Positions 1 through 5,461 of a stretch of DNA of 5,479 nt are shown here, in pieces (position 1 is the first letter of the stretch; each line of letters starts with the position of its first letter). Both the position numbers and the translations under genes were made by a program. The notes under the pieces were generated by a model. It was not told where the DNA came from, did not search any database, and saw nothing but the letters and a program-made list of their open reading frames with translations. The DNA lies in assembly GCA_029934175.1 (NCBI GenBank), contig JAOZMT010000184.1:1-5479 (forward strand), written 5' to 3'. This DNA is from Victivallales bacterium. Its GTDB lineage: Bacteria > Verrucomicrobiota > Lentisphaeria > Victivallales > JAUVCU01.

Positions 1-50
1 CCAAAAAGTTTTTTAAAAGCGAAATCCACTCTAGGATTAATCTTACACAT
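1..50 (-). CDS. Rpn / PD-(D/E)XK transposase-like nuclease, N-terminal fragment (cut by window edge)
   Basis: Only the first 16 codons and part of the 17th are present; the gene continues beyond position 1. The peptide reads MCKINPRVDFAFKKLF and a following G is likely. This closely resembles the conserved opening of Rpn-family recombination-promoting nucleases (PDDEXK_2 'putative transposase' proteins), whose N-termini typically read roughly 'NPRxDxAFKKLFG'. The ATG start is well supported: an AAGGAGA Shine-Dalgarno sequence sits 8 nt upstream, and a plausible promoter lies just before it. In Rpn proteins the catalytic D/ExK residues lie further downstream, so activity cannot be judged here. 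Characterised members are DNA endonucleases that raise RecA-independent recombination, and some are linked to phage defence. The gene has its own promoter region and is separated from the HD gene by about 145 bp including a folded repeat, so it is probably a separate transcription unit. The family call rests on a short peptide. Confidence 0.72.
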   Translation of the reverse strand, partial: MCKINPRVDFAFKKLF

Positions 51-58
51 AATTACAA

Positions 59-65
59 TCTCCTT
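59..65 (-). promoter_or_regulatory. Shine-Dalgarno of the Rpn-like gene
   Basis: The minus strand reads AAGGAGA, followed by 8 nt (TTGTAATT) and then ATG at 50-48. It is a near-perfect ribosome binding site at good spacing and supports the start of the truncated gene. Confidence 0.8.
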
Positions 66-82
66 TTTTTATATTTCATAAT

Positions 83-110
83 AATATAACATTATTGTCT
101 ACATTTACAA
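83..110 (-). promoter_or_regulatory. Candidate sigma-70-type promoter for the Rpn-like gene
   Basis: On the minus strand, TTGTAA (110-105) could serve as a -35 box and TATATT (88-83) as a -10 box, with a 16-bp spacer. The -10 differs from the consensus at one position and the -35 at two. The predicted start near 76 would give a leader of about 26 nt containing the Shine-Dalgarno. A small inverted repeat (AATAAT at 80-85, ATTATT at 91-96) overlaps the -10 and could be an operator, but in such AT-rich DNA it may be chance. Confidence 0.4.
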
Positions 111-128
111 GTTTAAAAATAAATTCAA

Positions 129-192
129 ATATGTGGTTTGGGCTTCCAGCCCGAACAAAACTACACGCAAACTAGATGTCCGTGCCACATAT
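129..192. repeat. REP/BIME-like double-hairpin palindromic element
   Basis: A perfect 8-bp outer stem pairs ATATGTGG (129-136) with CCACATAT (185-192). Inside are two hairpins. One pairs 137-144 with 148-155 around a 3-nt loop (core GGGCT-TCC-AGCCC, one G-T pair). The other pairs CACG (164-167) with CGTG (181-184), and on the minus strand it extends past a 2-nt bulge. Reading inward from both ends, the arms align over 21 nt with about 15 identities: ATATGTGG, then three variable bases, then GGGCTTCCAG in one arm and GGACATCTAG in the other. This is therefore an inverted pair of one hairpin unit, each preceded by GTGG. That layout is typical of bacterial interspersed mosaic elements built from two REPs. 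It begins 4 bp after the HD gene stop and could also act as a 3' stabiliser or terminator. Copy number in the genome is unknown. Confidence 0.6.
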
Positions 193-195
193 AAA

Positions 196-696
196 CTATT
201 CTAAATACTTTGAATTAGCAAGTTCTTTTCCTTTTTGAGTCTTGAATACTTTTGAAATTATCTTATTAATTTTTATTTTATCATTTAAATCAAATTCATC
301 AGGGATATTCACAATCCAATCTGCATCCCATATAATTTTAAATTCAATTGTTGCAATATCTTTATCACTATGATGATTCGATATTATTTTACAAATATGC
401 TCTATATCTTTATTTGATATATCATACTTACTCAAAATATCTTTAGCAATTGCTGGTCCTTCTTTCTCTTGATATATCCCAGCAGATGAATTGTATTTCC
501 GCTCTGCCTCATGAATACCAATATCGTGCAAAATTGCAGATACCTCAACGATTAATTTATCACAAGTTTCTGATTCTGAAATTAGTTTTGCATTCTTTAA
601 TACAGAATCAGCATGACTTTTTCGCTTTTTATCATTACCAAAATAATCATACATATCTTGATGAATTTGATTTATTAAATTTTGTTGTTTAACCAT
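196..696 (-). CDS. HD-domain phosphohydrolase (166 aa)
   Basis: This is a small cytoplasmic HD-superfamily protein, probably a metal-dependent phosphohydrolase or phosphodiesterase whose substrate cannot be told from sequence. The metal-binding pattern looks complete: H28 (SHAD), H57-D58 in LHDIG, H108/H109 in ISNHHS, and an aspartate at 124 or 126 in IIWDADWI. The segment YQEKEGPAIAKDIL (75-88) matches a region where relatives often carry HxxEGPxIA; here the leading histidine is tyrosine (Y75), which might alter the active site. The length is normal for stand-alone single-domain HD proteins. The ATG lies 12 bp after the stop of the AsmA-like gene, yet no Shine-Dalgarno is visible; the preceding bases are ATAGTCAATATT. 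Translation may depend on ribosomes arriving from the upstream gene. The next in-frame ATG (M15) has no better site. It is the last gene of the operon, and a palindromic element follows its TAG stop. The HD assignment is strong; the role is unknown. Confidence 0.88.
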   Translation of the reverse strand: MVKQQNLINQIHQDMYDYFGNDKKRKSHADSVLKNAKLISESETCDKLIVEVSAILHDIGIHEAERKYNSSAGIYQEKEGPAIAKDILSKYDISNKDIEHICKIISNHHSDKDIATIEFKIIWDADWIVNIPDEFDLNDKIKINKIISKVFKTQKGKELANSKYLE

Positions 697-708
697 AATA
701 TTGACTAT

Positions 709-1431
709 TTAAAAAAGATTTTTAATAGAATTCATAACCCCTTCTGCTCCTTCTTTAACAGAATTTGTGCCTTTACTGATACCATTAAGAACATCGCCTC
801 CAGCTCCCATTACACTATTAACTCCACCTAAAATTGTTGAAAAAATACCTTGTAAAGTTTCTTTTATGCCTGATTTTTTATCCTTACCAATATCTTCTTG
901 ATGAATATCTGGTAAAGGTAATGTTATTAAATTTGTAGAAACTTCTGAGTTTGTTATATCTAATACATCAATTAACACAACCTTTTCACTCTTTTCTTCT
1001 TCTGTAACAACTTCCTCTTCTGCTGTCTCTTCTGAACCAATTCCCATATTTTTTTGTATAACATCAAAATTAGTTCCACCATTTGCCCCTATCTCATAGT
1101 TCACTTTAATTCCATCAACTAAAACTTTATTAATATGAATTTCATTTGTTATCATTGATTTTGTAATAAATTTCACATTTATAGTTTTAACTTCAAAAGC
1201 ATTTTTATCACTAAATCCTTCAGGATTTCCTATTTGTAGATTTTCAATTAAAATTTCACCAGACAACAATGATAATTCAAATTTATCTAACCTAACCTCT
1301 GTTTTTGTCATAGATGGTAAAATACTCTCAACACTTGTTTTAACTATTACACCAAGTAATAAATATCCAATAATAACTAATCCAATAATAAATATTCCAC
1401 CAAATAGAATAATTTTTTTTAATTTTTTCAT
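709..1431 (-). CDS. AsmA-like membrane-anchored protein (240 aa)
   Basis: Residues 2-6 (KKLKK) and a hydrophobic stretch at about 7-30 form an N-terminal membrane anchor or uncleaved signal, so the body should lie outside the cytoplasmic membrane. Residues 45-130 carry the features of AsmA/DUF748-type domains: alternating beta-like strands and the motif SGEILIENLQIGNPEGF (57-73), followed by AFEVKTINV. An acidic, low-complexity linker (133-150) follows, then a second short beta segment ending LPLPDIHQEDIG (171-182). The last 50 residues are glycine-rich and amphipathic (GGVNSVMGAGGDVLNGISKG and onward). Known AsmA-family proteins act in envelope and lipid homeostasis. This one is much shorter than AsmA or TamB and may be a single-domain relative; its function is not established. 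Its ATG overlaps the TGA of the methyltransferase gene by 4 bp, and AAGGAGA inside that gene's end provides a ribosome site. Confidence 0.75.
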   Translation of the reverse strand: MKKLKKIILFGGIFIIGLVIIGYLLLGVIVKTSVESILPSMTKTEVRLDKFELSLLSGEILIENLQIGNPEGFSDKNAFEVKTINVKFITKSMITNEIHINKVLVDGIKVNYEIGANGGTNFDVIQKNMGIGSEETAEEEVVTEEEKSEKVVLIDVLDITNSEVSTNLITLPLPDIHQEDIGKDKKSGIKETLQGIFSTILGGVNSVMGAGGDVLNGISKGTNSVKEGAEGVMNSIKNLF

Positions 1432-2144
1432 TTTTTCTCCTTGAGAGGTTCTGTCAATAAGATAAACTCTCTTTTTTGTTTTTTTAATTTTTTTAACAAT
1501 TGACTTGCAGTTCCTAACTGCAACTCTTCTGTTTCTTGATTTAAATCCATAGCAATAAAAAATCGCCTTGAACTATTTATTTCACATAATTCAGATAATA
1601 ATTTTTCCAATCGATATGGAGTATCCAGTATAATTGATGAAACCTTTTCCTTTAATATTCTTTTCAAGGCAGATATTCTATCTCCTCGTTCACGAGGAAT
1701 AAATCCTTCAAATACAAATCTACTATGCTCAAAACCAGACAACGCAACCGCAAGAGTAACAGAAGATGCAAAAGGTGTTGCTGTTACAGTTATTTTATTT
1801 TGATGACACAATGCAACTAATTCTCTGCCTGGATCGCAAAAAGCAGGCAATCCACAATCACTCATAATATAAACATTCCAACCTTGTTGAAGTTTTGCAA
1901 TTAAGCTACTTGACTCTTTGCCTCTAGTATGTTCGTTATATAAAACAAATTTTTCAATAGCCTCACGAGGTAGCCCAAATCGCAACCAGCGACGACGACC
2001 TTCCTTAAGTTCCTCTACTGCAAATATTGATTGTTCCAAATCATTATTAAAAGCATTAAGTAAGATATTTAATGCTGTTGTTTCAAGCCCACTATGATTA
2101 TCAATCGGAGTAGGAATTAAAACTAATTTTCCATAATTTTTCAT
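1428..2144 (-). CDS. RsmI-like SAM-dependent methyltransferase, short form (238 aa)
   Basis: This is a tetrapyrrole-methylase-fold protein related to RsmI, the enzyme that 2'-O-methylates C1402 of 16S rRNA. Recognisable landmarks run in the family order: LVLIPTPIDN (7-16, compare RsmI 'IVPTPIGN'), NEHT (70-73), SDCGLPAFCDPGRELV (95-110, compare 'SDAGTPxIxDPGxxLV'), PFASSVTLAVALSG (124-137), FEGFIPRE (145-152) and LDTPYRL (173-179, compare 'YESPHRL'). The canonical 'AEDTR' segment is replaced by VEELKEGRRRWLRF (43-56), and the C-terminal region of full-length RsmI (about 280-290 aa) is absent. Both features recall the shorter clade I associate with Chlamydiae and Bacteroidetes, so C1402 methylation is an inference. 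The ATG overlaps the crcB TGA by 4 bp and no Shine-Dalgarno precedes it, pointing to coupled translation. The 3' end overlaps the AsmA-like gene in the same way. It is cytoplasmic. Confidence 0.82.
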   Translation of the reverse strand: MKNYGKLVLIPTPIDNHSGLETTALNILLNAFNNDLEQSIFAVEELKEGRRRWLRFGLPREAIEKFVLYNEHTRGKESSSLIAKLQQGWNVYIMSDCGLPAFCDPGRELVALCHQNKITVTATPFASSVTLAVALSGFEHSRFVFEGFIPRERGDRISALKRILKEKVSSIILDTPYRLEKLLSELCEINSSRRFFIAMDLNQETEELQLGTASQLLKKLKKQKREFILLTEPLKEKK

Positions 2145-2527
2145 ATAAAATATTTTTTAGCAATAGACATTCCTGAAAAAGCTAAAATTAATCCCATTAC
2201 ATTTGTGATTGTTATATAAATTATTGCGAGTTTCATATTCCCATTTTTCATTAAATTAATAGATTCTAATGCAAAAGATGAGAAAGTTGTAAAACCACCT
2301 AAAACTCCAGTAAATAGCATAAGTCGCAAATTATCAGATATTGGAATATGCTCAAACACACTCCATAAAATTCCTATAATAAATGCTCCTAACAAATTCA
2401 CACTCATCGTGCCATAAGGAAATGGTTTAGTTGCGATTTGTGCAATCGCTAGACCTGTTGAAAATCTTAAAACTGCACCAATCGCACCTCCTAAGGCAAC
2501 ATATAAAATTGTGATGAGATGTATCAA
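2141..2527 (-). CDS. crcB: Fluoride channel CrcB/Fluc (128 aa)
   Basis: This small inner-membrane protein exports toxic fluoride as a dual-topology dimer. Four hydrophobic segments fit at about 4-28, 38-56, 66-90 and 98-121. Family motifs are intact: GGAIGAVLRF (13-22) with the conserved arginine R21, YGTMSVNLLGAFIIG (38-52) with pore asparagine N44, and TGVLGGFTTFSSF (73-85). The last motif holds the sodium-site glycine/threonine region and the F82/F85 'Phe box'. The length is typical. The start appears to be TTG (2527-2525): no in-frame ATG or GTG occurs before the first conserved motif. The only purine-rich sequence, AAAGAG, abuts the TTG directly, too close for a normal Shine-Dalgarno. 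The stop of gpmI is 6 bp upstream, so translation is probably coupled to it. A single copy is present, consistent with a homodimer. No fluoride riboswitch is visible in the operon leader. Confidence 0.95.
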   Translation of the reverse strand: MIHLITILYVALGGAIGAVLRFSTGLAIAQIATKPFPYGTMSVNLLGAFIIGILWSVFEHIPISDNLRLMLFTGVLGGFTTFSSFALESINLMKNGNMKLAIIYITITNVMGLILAFSGMSIAKKYFI

Positions 2528-2533
2528 CTCTTT

Positions 2534-4234
2534 TTAATTATAATTTATGAAAGTAATTAAACTATCATCATATTCTTCAGGAGGTAAATATCCTAATAAA
2601 TTAATAACTGTTGCAGGTATTGAACTTAATCCCATACCTTCTTTCAATTTATCGTCATATTCTAATCTTGTTCCAGCATCATAAATAATGAATGGCACAG
2701 GATTTAAAGAATGTGATGTCTTTCGAACTGGCTTGCCATCTTTCATCTTAACATCACCATTTTTTTGATGCTCAAACATATCATCTGCATTCCCATGATC
2801 AGCTGTTATGATAAGTGTTCCATTCATTGCTCCAATTGCATTGATGACCCTATCAAGCGAGCTGTCTAATGCCAAAATTGATTTTTTAACTGCTTCATAA
2901 TTACCAGTATGCCCAACCATATCTCCATTCGGATAATTTACTCTTATGAAGTCATATCTTTTATCTTCATAATAATAATTATGAATAGCCTCAACTATAA
3001 CATCTGTAATTTCCTTACTTTTCATTTCAGGTTTTTCTTCAAAAGGACAAATATCCGATGGTATTTCAACATAATTTTCTAAATCTTCATTAAAGTAACC
3101 ACTTTTATTTCCATTGAAGAAATAAGTAACATGACCAAATTTTTGAGTTTCGCTTACAGCTAATTGTTTTAGACCAGTAGCACAAAGGTATTCACTCAAA
3201 GTTTTATCAATTAATGGAGGATTCACTAAATATTGTTTAGGAGCCTTTAAATCGCCATCATATTCCATCATTCCTGCATATTCAATATTTGGCTTAGGTC
3301 CTCTATCAAATTTATCCATTTCATCTTGTTCAAAAGCAGCAGTAATTTCTAAAGAACGGTCCCCACGGAAATTAAAGAAAATCAAAGAATCATTATCAAC
3401 AACTGGTCCTATTGGAGTTTTCCCATCATCTGATATGATAAAAGCATCTAAATCCTGATCTATCGCCCCTGTTTCTTTGCGAAGTGTGCAAATTGCATCG
3501 TTCGCAGATTTAAACATTCTACCTTCGCCTTTAACATGAGTTTTCCAACCTAAGTCTACCATAGCCCAATTTGCATTGTATCGATCCATTGTCATTTTCA
3601 TTCTTCCGCCACCAGATGCAATACGATAATCAAAACCTTTTGCATTAATCGCATTTAAAAATTCTTCAAATGGATCAATATATTCTAATGCAGATGTTTC
3701 TCCAACATCACGACCATCAATTAAAGTATGTATTCGGATTTTCTTAACACCTTCTTCTTGTGCTTGTAATATCATAGCTTTCAAATGATCTATATGACTA
3801 TGAACATTTCCATCTGAGAATAAACCTAAAAAATGTAAAGTAGAATCATTGTCATTTGCATTTTTCACTAATTTTTTCCAAACATCGCCAGCAAACATAT
3901 CTTTAGATGCTATAGCATTGCTAACTAATTTTGCGCCTTGTGCAAAAACACGACCTGCCCCCATCGCATTATGTCCAACTTCACTATTTCCCATATCATC
4001 ATCACTAGGAAGACCTACAGCAGTCCCATGAGCTTTTAATTCTGTTTTTAGATTATAACCTACATCACACATCTCAGGATATTTTGTCATAAAGAAATCA
4101 AGCCAATGTGTCCTTGTATCGGCAATAGCATCTCCTTCTTTATATTTTCCATAACCAATACCATCTAAAATCATTAGAACCAACGGTCCCTCTCTCCCTT
4201 CCCATAATTCATTTTTTTTCAATGCTTCAACCAT
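2534..4234 (-). CDS. gpmI: 2,3-bisphosphoglycerate-independent phosphoglycerate mutase (566 aa)
   Basis: This cytoplasmic enzyme interconverts 3- and 2-phosphoglycerate in glycolysis and gluconeogenesis through a phosphoserine intermediate and two metal ions, usually manganese. All expected active-site landmarks are present: D24 (LDG), nucleophile S84 in MGNSEVGHN, H145 (NVHSH), D173-D176 in DGRD, R204 and R211 (RIASGGGR), R290 and R293 (FNFRGDR), K365 (ETQKFGHVT), D438 and H442 (NGDMVGHTG), D479-H480 (TADHGN) and H508 (TSHSLNPVP). The phosphatase-like domain is formed by both ends and the phosphotransferase domain by the middle. At 566 aa it exceeds the common bacterial length of about 510. 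Several segments, such as KAHGTAVGLPSDDDMGNSEV, FFNGNKSGYF and YVEIPSD, and an insert near 484-507, resemble the plant/kinetoplastid type. The ATG has AAGGAG 7 nt upstream and sits 21 bp after the rdgC-like stop. Confidence 0.97.
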   Translation of the reverse strand: MVEALKKNELWEGREGPLVLMILDGIGYGKYKEGDAIADTRTHWLDFFMTKYPEMCDVGYNLKTELKAHGTAVGLPSDDDMGNSEVGHNAMGAGRVFAQGAKLVSNAIASKDMFAGDVWKKLVKNANDNDSTLHFLGLFSDGNVHSHIDHLKAMILQAQEEGVKKIRIHTLIDGRDVGETSALEYIDPFEEFLNAINAKGFDYRIASGGGRMKMTMDRYNANWAMVDLGWKTHVKGEGRMFKSANDAICTLRKETGAIDQDLDAFIISDDGKTPIGPVVDNDSLIFFNFRGDRSLEITAAFEQDEMDKFDRGPKPNIEYAGMMEYDGDLKAPKQYLVNPPLIDKTLSEYLCATGLKQLAVSETQKFGHVTYFFNGNKSGYFNEDLENYVEIPSDICPFEEKPEMKSKEITDVIVEAIHNYYYEDKRYDFIRVNYPNGDMVGHTGNYEAVKKSILALDSSLDRVINAIGAMNGTLIITADHGNADDMFEHQKNGDVKMKDGKPVRKTSHSLNPVPFIIYDAGTRLEYDDKLKEGMGLSSIPATVINLLGYLPPEEYDDSLITFINYN

Positions 4235-4240
4235 AATTTT

Positions 4241-4246
4241 CTCCTT
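4241..4246 (-). promoter_or_regulatory. Shine-Dalgarno of gpmI
   Basis: AAGGAG on the minus strand lies 6 nt beyond the A/T spacer before the ATG at 4234-4232. It fixes the gpmI start ahead of the conserved LVLMILDG segment and shows gpmI is translated independently of the upstream gene. Confidence 0.75.
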
Positions 4247-4255
4247 TTGAATATT

Positions 4256-5347
4256 TTAATATTTATCTTTTTCTTCAACCCATTTTTGGATTTTACTTTC
4301 TGTTTCATCCCAGTTATTATTTTTCAATGTTTCAGCAAACTTTTTGAAAAATGCTTGAAGAGTTAAATTGAAAATATGCAAATTAGTAATCCTTTCTGAA
4401 AATTTATCTGTAGGATCCATCTCAGTTCCATCAGGTAATTGGAAAGCTGAAAATGTGAATTTTTCAGCATCAAATGTTGCAGACCAACAGTCTTCATCTC
4501 TATGAAACATTACCTTAGCTTTTTTAAGTTTTTTACCAACTTCAAGAGCCATTAAAGCCTCTGCACTTCGTTGTGGAGTTCCTTTTTTAACAGTTGTTTC
4601 TCCAGAACCTTTTGGTTCATCTCCAAAAGAAAATGTTAATGGTCCATCTACCCAAACTGTTATTGGTCCGTAATTATCTAAATCAACCATACCTTGATGG
4701 TCGCTCTCATACCATAGCCAAGTTAAGAAATCTAAACCAATATCTGAATCCATTTCGCTTTTTTCTGAAAATTTAATGGCAGGCAAAACACCTACTTCTT
4801 CATTAAATTCTCTAAACATAATATCTTTAGCATTTACCTGTAAAGGTTCGATATTCAAAGTTTTCATAAATAATGCAATAAATGTATCAACTTGTGCTAA
4901 TGACCCTGTCCCTAAATAAAGCATATTTGTATTAGTATCTATAACAAAAGGTGTTCCTGTAATAGTTGGATAAAAAGACTTAATATTTTGTTCGATTAAA
5001 TCTTCACGAATCAATTTCTTTTCTTTAGAAGATAAAAAATCTTTACCTTCTGCGTTCATATAAGCAAGTTCTTCAAATTTGCACATAGCATTTAATAAAG
5101 TTGCTGGTATTTTTCTTTCAGCAGTTCTCAAATACATATATGGGAAACCTCCTCCAGCAAAGATTGTATCTTCTGAAATTGTTGTTTCTAGCAAATGTCT
5201 TCCACTAACCCAACCTATAGTAGGTTCTAGATCAACATCATCAAGCGATCCTGCATTGTTCGCAGCAAAGCGTTGAATGTAATTCTCGGGCAAATCTTCA
5301 GGTAATCTGAAAATACTTAACGCAAATGTTCCTTTTTCAAATGGCAT
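4256..5347 (-). CDS. RdgC-like recombination-associated DNA-binding protein (363 aa)
   Basis: The protein resembles the RdgC family. E. coli RdgC is a ring-shaped dimer that binds duplex DNA and restrains RecA. Matching landmarks in order are: a beta-rich N-terminus (GTFALSIFRL, 6-15), IGWVSGRHLLE (44-54, where RdgC has 'xGWVPP'), YLRTAERKIPATLLNAMC (72-89, compare 'RKEEKILPSPVIKQALE'), SSKEKKLIREDLIEQ (106-120, compare 'KTEKDSLKDEVL'), FVIDTNTNMLYLGTGSLAQVD (134-154), and a C-terminal half with DFLTWLWYES (206-215) and a GKKLKKAKVMF strand (271-281). It has no signal peptide or membrane segment. It is about 60 residues longer than the proteobacterial protein, with extra sequence around 217-262, and ends in a charged helix. 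The ATG has AAGGAGA 4 nt upstream. It is the first gene of the operon. Family membership is likely; RecA inhibition in this lineage is inferred only. Confidence 0.74.
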   Translation of the reverse strand: MPFEKGTFALSIFRLPEDLPENYIQRFAANNAGSLDDVDLEPTIGWVSGRHLLETTISEDTIFAGGGFPYMYLRTAERKIPATLLNAMCKFEELAYMNAEGKDFLSSKEKKLIREDLIEQNIKSFYPTITGTPFVIDTNTNMLYLGTGSLAQVDTFIALFMKTLNIEPLQVNAKDIMFREFNEEVGVLPAIKFSEKSEMDSDIGLDFLTWLWYESDHQGMVDLDNYGPITVWVDGPLTFSFGDEPKGSGETTVKKGTPQRSAEALMALEVGKKLKKAKVMFHRDEDCWSATFDAEKFTFSAFQLPDGTEMDPTDKFSERITNLHIFNLTLQAFFKKFAETLKNNNWDETESKIQKWVEEKDKY

Positions 5348-5351
5348 AATT

Positions 5352-5358
5352 TCTCCTT
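5352..5358 (-). promoter_or_regulatory. Shine-Dalgarno of the rdgC-like gene
   Basis: AAGGAGA on the minus strand, with spacer AATT before ATG at 5347-5345, supports this start for the first gene of the operon. Confidence 0.75.
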
Positions 5359-5380
5359 TTTATTTGATATAATTTAAATC

Positions 5381-5399
5381 TCCGTTAAAAATTCACGGA
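5381..5399 (-). promoter_or_regulatory. Small inverted repeat in the operon leader
   Basis: TCCGT (minus 5399-5395) can pair with ACGGA (minus 5385-5381) around a 9-nt A/T-rich loop, lying in the presumed 5' leader of the rdgC-like gene. It could be an mRNA hairpin or an operator. A 5-bp stem is weak, but it is the only GC-containing structure in an otherwise A/T leader. Confidence 0.25.
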
Positions 5400-5430
5400 T
5401 TTAGTTTTCAATAAAATATCACACTTTTTA

Positions 5431-5461
5431 AATATAGCAAATTAATACAAAAAAAATTCAA
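5431..5461 (-). promoter_or_regulatory. Candidate operon promoter upstream of the rdgC-like gene
   Basis: The minus strand carries an extended -10 element, TGC followed by TATATT (5436-5431), and a possible -35, TTGAAT (5461-5456), 19 bp away. The spacer is long, but the TG extension can compensate in known sigma-70 promoters. The spacer contains a run of eight T (5456-5449). The predicted start, near 5424, gives a leader of about 77 nt. Base composition here makes chance matches common. Confidence 0.35.

Noticed and set aside
100..156. Rho-independent terminator after the HD gene
   Set aside because: The strong hairpin at 136-156 is followed on the minus strand by CACATATTTG rather than an immediate T-run, so it is not a canonical terminator. 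The structure is better described as part of the double-hairpin repeat, which may still impede transcription or protect the 3' end.
450..692. Plus-strand open reading frame of 80 codons opposite the HD gene
   Set aside because: It is antisense to a gene with clear HD motifs, has no recognisable domain, and has no supporting ribosome site.
3849..4031. Plus-strand open reading frame of 60 codons opposite gpmI
   Set aside because: It lies antisense to the most conserved part of gpmI (nucleophile motif region), so it is a shadow of that coding constraint.
4594..5276. Two short plus-strand reading frames (4594-4776 and 5079-5276) opposite the rdgC-like gene
   Set aside because: Both are antisense to a well-supported gene and show no domain or ribosome binding site.
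5348..5430. Possible fluoride (crcB-type) riboswitch in the operon leader
   Set aside because: The leader lacks the conserved GC-rich fluoride-aptamer segments and shows only a weak 5-bp stem, and crcB is the third gene of the operon.
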